NCBI GenBank assembly: GCA_022410635.1
Contig: JAJVDF010000255.1
Location: 282,097 to 346,096, forward strand
Direction: 5' to 3'
Source of the DNA: Tretioscincus oriximinensis
Lineage: Eukaryota; Chordata; Lepidosauria; Squamata; Gymnophthalmidae
Length of the DNA: 64,000 nucleotides
Below the pieces are notes generated by a model, which did not search any database, was not told the origin of the DNA, and saw only the letters and a program-made list of their open reading frames with translations. Position 1 is the stretch's first letter, and each line of letters starts with the position of its first letter. The position numbers and the translations under genes were made by a program. This document shows positions 26,801-38,800 of this stretch, piece after piece.

Positions 26801-29800
26801 GATCCGGTCTCGAGGCCCTGTGTCAGCCGTGGAGAGGGGTTGGCTAGAGCTACAGGCTAGTGGAAGGTGCTCACCCCTCCCCACATCCGACACAGAGGTT
26901 CGAAGCCCATCTCCCAGGTAAGAGACGGATTCCTTAGTGACTGAACCATTCATAAGGCACAGGCAGGTTGATATGGAACATGACCATTACAGCAAGAACA
27001 CACACAGTAAGTCCAGGAAAAGCTGAAAATGATTGTAAGGCACTCCAGAGTGATCTATTGAAATTGGGTGAGTGGGCATCAAAGTGGCAAATGCATTTCA
27101 ATTTAAGCAAGCGCAAAGTCATTCACATTGGGGCAAAGAACCCCAACTACTCCTACCACCTGATGGGAACCAAGCTTTCTGTGAGCAAGAAAAGGATCTT
27201 GGGGTGTTGGTGGACAATTCGATGAAAATGTCAACCCAGTATGCAGCAGCAGCAAAAAAGGCAAATTCCATGTTGGGGATAATTAGGAAAGGAATCGAAA
27301 ACAAGTCAGCAAATGTTGTTTTGCCTCTTTATAAATCTGTGGTGAGGCCACATTTGGAATATTGTGTTCAATTCTGGTCACCACATCTTAAGAGGGATAT
27401 TTTGGAACTGGAGAAGGTGCAGAAAAGGGCAACAAAAATGATCAAGGGTCTGGAGCACCTCCCTTACGAAGCAAGGCTGCAACGTCTGGGCCTCTTCAGC
27501 CTTGAAAGGAGACGTTTGAGGGGTGATCTGATTGAAGTGTACAAAATCATGCATGGGATCGACAGGGTGAATAGAGAAAAAATGTTTTCTCTATCACACA
27601 ACACAAGGACCAGAGGGCACACCTTGAAACTGATAGGCAGAAAAGTGAGAACAGACAAAGGAAAGTAATTTTTTACCCAGAGGTTCATCGGCCTGTGGAA
27701 TTTACTTCCTGAAGAGGTAGTGGTAGCTAACAGCTTGGATAGCTAAAAGACAGGACGAGACAGGTTTATGGACACCAAGGGTATAAATGGATACTAGGAT
27801 GGATGTCTGGATGTTGCCTCTGGGATGGAGCAACAGGCAGGACTCCTGAAATACCATCTGCAGGGAGTCATGAATAGGGAGTCATATTTTGGCTTCTTCT
27901 GTTCAGATTGCACAGGTGCATCTGGTGGGCTTCTGTGTGACACAGAATGCTGGACTTGATCAAGGGCTGTGGCCTTATCCAGTATGGCTCTTCTTATGTT
28001 CTTATGTAGTGGCCCACCAATTTCACTATCACAAGCAGAAGCAGGCAAAACTCTTATCTGACCTTGACTCCCACCGCAAATGGTATTTCAGGAATCCTGC
28101 CTCTTTTTCCATCCCAATACCTACTGATACACTTGGCTTCCATGAATTTGTCTAATCCTTTCTTGAGGCTGCTAGCTACCATCACCTATTCTGGAAATTA
28201 CTTACATTGACCAATGCTACTTTCCCTTTGTCTGCCCTAACTTTTCTGCACATTCTATTCTCTAAGCTATAAGAGCAGAGTGATAATTATGACTCTGGAT
28301 CAGCAAAGTAGCAATAATATACCTTCATTTTTCTTGGATACCTCCAACTTTGAATACTCTTTTTCCATCAGCTGCTCATTCAGAACTTTCTTATAATCAG
28401 AGGTTTCCTTGGTAAGGCTTTTCACATTCTCCTCTGCTTGGATCCGTTCCAGCTCCAATCGTCGTATTTTTTTCTGCAGGTTCTTCAGTGCCGAAAAGAT
28501 GGCTGATAAGAAAAAACACACACCGCACCAAAAATTGAACTTATAGCCCAAAGTTCACATGGTTTTTTGATAACACAATTCTTCATTGTATTTATTTAAA
28601 ACATTTATTTATTATGTAGCTTTTTTTTTGTACGATCCCAGCTTCAAGGCAAAGGTGTAATCACGAAATTTTGTGCATATGAACCCTATAGATCAGACCT
28701 GGGCAAGGGGCGGCCCGAGGGCCACATGCGGCCCTCCTACTGTCTCTGACCGGCCCGCCCCTCTTAGCTCAGAGCTATATACAGTATTGGGTAGAACTGA
28801 GTTAACTATATTAATCTGGCCCTCTAAAACCACCCCAATTTCTCATGCGGCCCCTTGGGAAAAATTAATTGCCCACCCCTGCTATAGATGGATTCCATAC
28901 ACACACACACCTTCTTATAAGCAGAAAACTTTTTGTGGGCAGGACTGGGCACAGACTGATTAAAGAGGGATTCTCCCTCCCAGGGCTATCTGCACTGCCG
29001 GCTGCAAACAGGCTAGGATCCTGTGCAGGCTGGGCAAAAGAGGCAGCCGGCTTTTCAGAATACACTTCCCATAAGGCACTGCTGCCCACACAACAACAGC
29101 TCCATTTCATCCTGCTGGAAGATGAGAAACCAGCAGCTGGTCTTTTTGTTATTTGTGACAACCTCTACCCCATCTATACTGAATTTCCTGAATTAAATTA
29201 CATTACTAATGGGTAATTCCATGTCAAATCAACCAATAAAACATTGATTTTGAAAGTCAATGTGATGGATTTTCAAAGTATTTTTTTATTTGTTCTTTAC
29301 CATGAGACAATATAAATTGTGATTTTTTTTCTTCTGACCACTCATTTCTGAGATATCAAATTTTTAATATGGTTAAAAAACCCGCAAAATTTACTAATGC
29401 CCATATACTTAATTTGCATGTACTTGAGAATCATAATACCTTCAGATCTGATTCAGGTGTCATTTTAAAGCTTATGAATAGAGCTCTCTTTTCATATGCA
29501 ACACAATGTTGTTGATGTTTGAAAATAATTTTCAAAAATAAAAATTTTCAAATAATAGAATTTTGAAAAAACAGAATTCTGAATTTTTTTGAAAAAAATC
29601 TCACATAAAGGTACATGTCTTCTACATGTTCCCTCAAGATGTCAGAATGGTATCCCAATGGTATCATACAAAATTAAATTTTCTTTTCACAAGGATAAGG
29701 AACAGGAGCACTTAAGAGCACAGCATTTGAACATTATACATGCACACCTAATTATAAAGAATGTCCCTCTTCTTGGTTCACAAGAACAAATTTAAATAAA

Positions 29801-32800
29801 TTAGAGTAACACAATTCACACTGCCAGCTTTACCAAAAACACTGAAATATTAATTACTCAACGGCGTTGGTGAACAACCAGACCTCAACTGTGCTGCATA
29901 GAAATAGAACTAAAAGCTCCCATACACAAACATGTCTGAACAAGTCCACTCCTACCAAGTAGGCCTGTGGTGCTATATAACTTGACAGTTAGGTGCATTA
30001 TTATTATTATTAATCATCATCATTCCATGCAACAGAATGTTTACAGTTTACATTATTAAGTATTGATAGAGCTTATTTAGAAATAATATAACTGAATTAA
30101 ATAAGCAAACTATAACAACAACAACAACAACAACAACATGTTAGAAGGAGATTTACTACAATACATTCTACCTCGATCGTTCCACTACGACAATGTTTGA
30201 CTTAAGGCGAATGAATTTCTTATTACTCTGTAAAAGTTTAATTTTTGTATGATACCATTGGGATACCATTCTGAAATTTTGAGGGAATACGTAGAAGACA
30301 TGTACTTTTATGTGAGAATTTTTTCCAAAAAATTCAGAATTCTGTTTTTTCAAAATTCTATTATTTTAAAAATTTTATTTTTGAAAATTATTTTCAAACA
30401 TCAATGACATCACTGACATTGTGTTGCATATGAGAAGAAAGCTCTATTCATAAGCTTTAGAATGATACCTGCTTTAGATCTGTAGGTATTATGGTTTTCA
30501 AATAACTGTAATTTATGTATATGGCTCTTCGCTCTTTTTTTCGTATTCTAGTAATTTTGGAAATTCGATAAGTAAATAACAAGTGGTCCAAAAATATACA
30601 CACAGAATTAGCAACATTCATGAAATGAAGCTTTTCTTCACTGGTTGATTTGACATGGATTTACCCTAACAGCAATTAATAGCAACACACTTTACTAGAA
30701 ATTTAAATACTAGAAATAGAAATACTAATTGTGGGAAAAAGAGTAGGAAGAACTATATTTTATACCCTGCTTTTCTCACTCAAAGGGACCCAGAGCAGCT
30801 TATAAGGTAATTTTTCACCCAAAGGCTTACAGTGTATTTTCCCCACCATGCTGTGGTGATTCCTTTCTTGCAATTTTTACTTTCAAAATATCTGGGTTGG
30901 CTAGAGCTGCAGGCTAGTAGAAGGCACTCACCCCTCTCCATGTCTAACACAGGGCCTCGAAACCCGATCTCTCAGATGAAACATCAGCACTTAGCAACTG
31001 AGCCATCCTACCTTACAATCCAGACACATTGGAGGGTGCACTGAAAGCTAGACCTTCCAACACCAGTTAAAACAATTTAGTCTTGCTTTGATTGTAACCT
31101 ATCATTTTTCCCCTTCTGCTCCTACAATCCTGGTCAAGGTAATATAATGAAGGAGAGCAAGATTATCTGATCCTAGAATAAGGATTACTAAGGATGTAGA
31201 ATTTATCAGCTTTGCATTTTTCACTCAGCTAAATTACCCTGCAATCCCCAAAGCTATCGTAAGTAATAAAAGGCACATGGGAGAGTTCAACATTCCGAGT
31301 ATAACGACCAATGACAGGGCTCGAAACTTTGGAAGCCTCCAGAGACCTATTGATAGGGCTCAAAACGTTGGCGACCTCCAGAGACCAGGGACTGGCTAAA
31401 AGAGAAAAAACAGAGGGAAGGAATAAATGGGCAGTTCTTTGGACAGAAAGATGAGAGAAGTGGAATACTCCTTTTGAAAGAGAAAGGAAGGAAGGAAAAT
31501 AGAAAGAAAGAACAAAACAAAGAAGCTGTAAGTAGAAGGGGATGGGAGGAGGCAAGGGAGGGAGTTTGGTGGTATGGATGGGAGCAAGGGGGATCAGGGG
31601 TTAGACCCTGTTGTATTACCATAATGCAACCGGCTAATTCCACTAGAACATAAACAATCAGCAACTTTACAAGCAAAGCATATAAAAAGCATCCTTTTCA
31701 ATTATGTGCATGTGTATACCGTATACAAAATATAGTTTAAGAGAAACATTTACAAAAAAAATTACATATTGAAAAAAACATATAAAACTGAAATGCAAGT
31801 GTTTTTATGTGATTTCTTAAAAACATGTAGGCATTTAATAAAGGCTAAATGGCTATTAAAGTGGCCCAGAACACAAGCAGAATGATTTGTCTGTAGCTAC
31901 TGATTATATTAAAGAATAGAAAAAAAATGATTTCAGATTATATAACCTCAAACTCAAGAATAGTTACAGAGCGTGGGTTAAATGTCTGTTTTCTTCCAAT
32001 AGGGAGAGAAACTACAGTGAAAAACAAACAACCCCCCCCAGCAAGCATTAGGATTACCAGAAGAAAAAACAGCTTTAATGGATATAGAAGAGAGGAATTT
32101 TCAGCAGGTGCAGCTTCCAGAAGAGGTGATGTGGGGCAGCGGAAGTAAAACACACACAATAGAGGGAGGATGAAGAAGAGCTTGTTGTTGTATTTCTCCT
32201 TGAGTTTTTATCATATCACTTAGCAAAGAAACCCCTCTTTCTCAACCGCATGCGTACGTATGCTAATGCTTTAGCTCATAAAAAAGATACCTAACAAGTA
32301 TGGAATGCAAGGAGTAGCTAAGGAGTAACTTAGAAACAACAGGAAACTTTAGGGAGTACTAAAGAAACTTGGCAGAAATGGTTATACTGATAAGGATGTT
32401 ACCTCACCAATGCCAGCCTGCACAACTCAAGAACAGACTACACTCTGTTTGACCTCAGGCCTGCCCATCGCCCCACGAAGCCTGAGCAGCACTCATGCTA
32501 ACTGATGCACTGATGCTAAGCATTGGAGTAAGTTACGCAAGCACACGTGACCTTCACTGATCTGGGTTTGCCCAACTATCAGACGAGATAACCATTGTGT
32601 CCCTACAAGGTGATGGTAGCTAGCAGCCTGGATAGCTTTAAGACAGGATTAGACAAGTTCATGGACACCAAGGGTATAAATAGCTGTTAAGATGGATCTT
32701 TTGATACTGCCTCTAGAATGGAGCAACAAGCAGGATTCTTTAAATGCCATTTGTAGGGAGTCAAGAACAGGGGAAGATTTTGCTTTCTTCTGCTTGCGGC

Positions 32801-35800
32801 TGCCCAGGTGCAATTGGTGCAATTTTTTTTATGCCTCAACCTTCTCACCCAAAGGGACTCAGAGTGGCTTACAAGGAGGTCTTTTCAGAGCTACAGACTG
32901 GTTGCCAACTGTCAACAATAACAAATGGCTGGCTTCTGCTTTTTCACCCAGCATTTTTGTTTCTGCTTAATGGATATCAATTACATTTCTGTCTGCTTTT
33001 CTACGCCACTTTCTCAAGATGACAAGAAGCGCTTATCTAAAAAACTGGATGACCAGCAGTTTCATGAAGTAATAGTAGCAGCAGCAGTCCAAATATGAAG
33101 AAAGCAAATCAGGAGTGGTTGTTGTGCTGCTGGTGGAGCCTGCTGGGAATTGGAGAAGGAGGAGGATTCTTACAGCCCGCTTTTCTCACCATTCAAAGGG
33201 GCTCAAAGCGGCTTACAAGGATATACTTTGCCCGAAGGCTGACATTCCATCTTCCCCACCAGGCTGTGGTGGTTCCCATGTATCTACTTGCAGTCAGTTG
33301 CAATTTCTTGCAATTCTTGCTTTCGAATAGCTGAGTTGGCTAGAGCTACAGGCTAGTGGAAGGTGCTCACCCCTCCCCACGTCCCACACAGGGCTTCGAA
33401 ATGACCTCCCAGCTGAGAGGCCGTCTCCTTTGTGACTGAGCTATCTGTGCCTGCAATTGTAGTCCAAACAGCAGTCCAAACAGCAGCCTCTTCAGCCCAG
33501 CCCACATCTGTGTACTCAAATGTCCTCATGACCCACAGAAACAACTTTTCTGTTAGAAGAAGGTGCCTACGGGACCCATGTATATGTGTCCTGCATCTGT
33601 ATACACAAACGTCCTCATCACCCAAACACGTGGTGATGTTTTTCCAGAGAAGCCTCATCACAACATCCAACCCCCACAAACAGCTTTTAATACTGATCCT
33701 TAGCTTTACCTTTACTGTTACTTTCTGGATATGCAGCTACTGGCTTGGCAGAGGATCGGCGTAAGTCAGTGTTAATAAAAGGTTTCTGGGAAGGGTATTC
33801 CTCAAAGGAAGCTGCTGAAAACCCCTCTGTAAAGGACATAGATCTGTGACTGGTATGCAAAACACCCTAGAAACAAATAAAACAGGTTAGGAAATATGTT
33901 GTTTGAAGTGACATCTAGAATAGTTCTTCTGTTCCTGCACCTGTTTGTGAAGAGTTTCCAAAGGCTGATGAAGACAATTAAGGCCAGGATTAGAAAATGC
34001 AGAGGTTAAAAAAGGCAGTATAAATTCCAGATGTTTGAAGATTTTTTTTTTAGGTTCTAGGTTTTCATCAGAATAATAATCTGAAGCCACATCATACAGC
34101 TATTGCCACCAAATTCTTCTTAGGTGTCATGCAGCTTGATGGAAATTACCATCTTGAGAATTTTGCCAAAGAGAAATTCTTTTCAAAATTTGTCCAAGAA
34201 CCTGGAATTTCTTCTTCATCCTTTGTCTCCAACAGGTGGCTCAGAAGAGTGAACAGAGTCATCTGTATTATCATAAGTAATAAAAGGCATATGGGGGAGT
34301 TCAACATTCTGAGGTATAATGACCAATGACAGGGCTCGAAACTCTGACATCCTCCAGAGACCAATGACAGGGCTCAGAATTTTGGCAGCCTCCAGAGACC
34401 AGAATCCTGGGTTAGAAACTGGCTGAAAAACAGAAAAAAAGGGAAATAATAAATGGACAGGTCTCTGGGTGAAAAGATGTGATAAGCGGAATACCTCAGG
34501 GTTCAGTACTGGGAGGGAAAGAAAGGAAGGAAAAGAGGAAAGAAGGAAAGGGAAACAGAAAGAAAGTATGAAACAAAGAATCAACAAGTGAAAAAGGATG
34601 GGAGGGGACAAGGGAGGGTGAGAGTGGGGAGCAAGGGGGAGGAGGTGCTGGAGCCTGCTGCATTTCCGTAACAGAATTCTACTACCCATGTAATAATACA
34701 GTCAGAAAGAGAACTGCAGACCTTGAACAGAGAAACTACAAAGGAAGATTTGAAAGAAGCAGCAGAACTAAAATACTTCCACAAATTCCAGTCCATCGAC
34801 AAGAGGCATAACAGAGACAAAAGTTTCCTGACACATTATACATTATTATAATACCAGTTAATTATTTGACTGGTGCACAATCAACCAGATATATCTTGCT
34901 TCCCCAGGCATTTTCCTCTACTTGAGAGGATTAACTTCTGCCTCTTAGCTGTTTTTCTCACCTGGTTCATCCCCATATCACATTTACATGTCCTTTGTCA
35001 TCTCCTCCCCCTAGTTTCCTGTAAATTCTGTCCTTAACATTGGTCCCCTTAGCACCTGAGCTAGTAGATGTGTCTATACCACCTACCTTTCTCTTGTTTG
35101 CCTCCAAGTGTTACAAGCTCCCTTGCTGGGCTTTCTACTAACACAGCTATTCCTCTGAAATAGTCAGAAGGAGAGAATTTCATACAATCCAGCTGAATAC
35201 TTGTTGCATGCTGAAATTAAACTAGCTTCAAAACACAACTATCTAGCTGGAATTTTTGATTGAAAATAATAACCTTGGGGTTTTTTTAACTCAGGTGTAA
35301 AAACTGGTAAACAGGATTTGCTACTATGCAACTAACAAATAATCTACATTTCAATTACCCTACTTGGAAAATAAGTCCCACTAGGTACAACAAAAATGGG
35401 TCGCATGTTGAAATTCAGTACATCAAGACAACAAACTTAAGACAGAAATCTCTGTAGATTTACCAGTTTAGCAAAATGTTATATTAGAAAAGGGATCTCC
35501 AAAATAGCAAATTGTTAGATTTCAGACACAAAATGTCAGATACACAGTGTTTTATTAGCATCGCAGATGCCAAATATTAACTCAGTAATACGTTTTAGCA
35601 ATCTGTTACAACACGTTAGAAGTATTACAACAGAATGTATTGAAACGGAATGCCCTAAAATGCATTATTTTGCAAACAAGGCCCATGATATATGCACCAT
35701 TACAGCACCATCCTGTGGTGGGCAGCCATAATCTAGAAACTTAGCACCTCTAACTGGGTTTAGATGAGTTTTTCCTCTAATCAGGAAACCAAGGCTTCCA

Positions 35801-38800
35801 TTACAATATCCACAAATGCAAGACTAATGAGATTCGGCGTACTCACTAACAATGACTGATCGATGACGCGAGAAGGCTTACCCTGGGGTCCGTATCACCC
35901 GCCCAGAAATAACCAGCGCACAGACGACACTTCAGGGTAACAGGAGACGTAGGAGGTCCACGAGTGTATGGAAGCCTCCAGATGAGACCGGGGTCTCCAC
36001 TTTTATTGACAATCAGATCAGAAGGCGTGTATGAATTTCATGACGGAGTGAAAAGGGCGGGGGGTGCCCAACGTGGGCAAATGACGTAGTACATTACACG
36101 TTATGCCCNCTCCCNAGNGGGNGCAGCCTGGGTACAGTAACCAATAGGGGAAGAGATAGGTGTGNGTGTGGTGTGCCTAATTACTGGAAACTTAGCTATC
36201 ATTGAGAGCCCCTGTCAATCAAACCTGACAGGAAGATGATTCATGCCAAGGGTCCAGACTTTGATGACCCCTGATTGGCATCAAACAATGAGTTGAGACC
36301 AAGGGTATACAGAAAAGGGGAAGAAGGCTAAAGAGTGGCTTCCTTAGGACAATAGTGAAGCCTAGGGCAAGTTTGCACAAGAGATTGTCCCATAGGGAGT
36401 CAAGCCTGCCTTGGCCAGAGGCAAACAGTTGACTTCCCAGTTGGTAATGGGATTTAAATGTCTCTATTGTTAGGCTGTGCAAGAGTCAGAGGCTACCCTT
36501 CACAGGTGCCCCCAGGGAGAGGAAAGAGGGATTAAGAGAGTTCCTGAGTGTATACAGGGTTGAGGGAAAGGTCAGCTTGACCAAGGAAATTTTGAAAAAT
36601 TCTTACCCAGAGGCCTCTTCTAGATAGCTAGTTCCAGCTATAAATGTTATATTAATAATATATTTTATATCTAATATGTGTCCCAGGGGGAAATCTCCAA
36701 CACAAGACCCTAAAGAAATCATACAGAAAAGAATGCACAAAATGGGAAGATACCCTGACTGTTCAAAGACACATAACTTCATCATTAGATATTGAAAGGA
36801 TGGGCATGATTGTTGAATACTTAAAAAAAATATTCCGATCAGCGCCAACGTAAATACACTCAACCATACACCACTGAACACTAGAGATATCTAGAATACA
36901 AACCACAGGCTAAATATGACTTGCTTGAACACACAATATACCTCATCTGATTTTTAAAATCTTATTTAGCCTAACATGTATAAAATAGCAGAACAATCAA
37001 GTGTAACCAAATGCTTGCTGTAACTGCTGAAATGATAATTGCTCTTAAATAATCTAATGTATCTGAGTCAGAGTTTCCCTTTTCAGTTTAAGTAATCTGA
37101 GATGCTAATTTGCAGGGTTTGATATTTAAACTGATGGGCTGTCTTTTCAAATAATAAGGTAACTAGGGCAAGGTTGATTCAACAGTAGATAGGATTGTCA
37201 CATGAAAAGGAAATTAAGAGTTTTCTATTTACATTTATATTCCACCCTGAACCCAAAGGTCTCAGGGCAGATCACAATTTAAAAAATCAAAAACAGGTTA
37301 AAATAGAACAATTAAAATCAAACAATTAAAATAGAACAACTGGGTGCCTCAAGGAGAAAGGAATTCTTGAAATTATGCCAATAAATTAAATAAAAATGTC
37401 ACTATAAATTTGCTTTAAAAAACACATGAGCAAGTTAGGTGTAATGGCAATGAAAAATATAACAATATTGTAATTATTATTACAAGAGTGAAAATATTTT
37501 TTCGCCCAGAGGGTCAATGGTCTATGGAATTTACTTCCAGAAGAGGTGGTAGTAGCTAGCAATCTGAGTAGCTTTAAGACAGGATTAGACAAGTTCATTG
37601 AAGGCAAGGTATAAATAGCTACTAGGATGGATCTCTCGATGCTGCCTCCAGGATCGAGCAACAGGCAGGATTCCTGATGTGCCATTTGCAGGGAGTCAAG
37701 AACAGGTGAGAGTTTTACCTCCTTCTGCTGGAAACTGCCTAGGTACAATCGGTGGGCCTCTGTGTGAGACAGAATGCTGGATTAGATGGGCTTCTGACTG
37801 ATTCTCCAGGGGTCCTCTTGTGTTCTTATGAGAGTATGAATTCTGCTTCTTTTTTTAGTTACCCCACCTTGAAAGGTTCAAAGAGGCAACTAGTTCAAGA
37901 GCTTGAAAGAGCTTTTCTCAACAGGAAGGGCGGTAATATTTAGATTATTTGTTTGGAAGGAAGATGAGTGAAATACGATAGAGGTGCATTAATTATGTAT
38001 TATGTGAGGAAAAAATGAATAGGGAGACATTTTTCTCCTTTCTCAGTGTACCAGAACCATGGTTGAAGCAGTTAAAAATGAATATTGAACAAATCAGGAC
38101 AAAAGGAGATACGTTTTTTACACAGATTATGCTAAAGTAGGAAATCTAAAGATAATCAAGGCAATAGGCACATTTGTCCTTGGAGTATAAAATGAAGCAG
38201 AGTTTCATCAAAGCCAGAGATGGAGCAGCCCTATACAGTCAGTAACAACCTCTGGAGATGAATATGGCAAAACCACTAGACTATACTGGTGTAACCAGAA
38301 TACTGTTCCTTATGAATATGCAGAGGAGGTACTAAGTAGATTTAAGGGACTACATGGGTAGAGTGCCCGAAGGCTTACTGGCAGATGTTCATAACAATGT
38401 ACCAAAATGAGTAAAAAGAAGGAAAGGGAAAGTAAACAAGAGGAATACATTCAGTTGAATGAAGATTTCCAGGGAAGTGACAGTAAAAAGCAGTCAGGCC
38501 TCCTTAAACAGTAATGCAAAAAAAGAAAGAAAACGATGCAATGGGAAAGACAAAAGATGTCTCCGAGAAAACTGCAGGTATGAAGGAAACATTTTGTTTT
38601 ATTCACAAATGGGAATGCTAAAGACAAAAATATTAGGGATCTAAGAGAAACAGAAGTTATAAGAAGAGATAGCAAGATTACACAGAACTGAAGACGGGGT
38701 ACCAGTTGCCATCAATAACAAAACAATCAGCTTCCAGTGTCCCATCTTCTGGAGGAATTTATATTTCCAGCCTATTTGATTCAATCACCTGTTGGTATTA

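Noticed and set aside
30115..30140. (CAA)n array as a possible CRISPR-like repeat
   Set aside because: A simple trinucleotide microsatellite inside a foldback element in a vertebrate genome; no spacers.
34216..34689. 157-codon minus ORF rich in Pro/Leu/Phe
   Set aside because: A translation of the pyrimidine strand of the VNTR-family purine tract; the same kind of frame appears at 31229-31676 and 12939-13283 from the same repeat.
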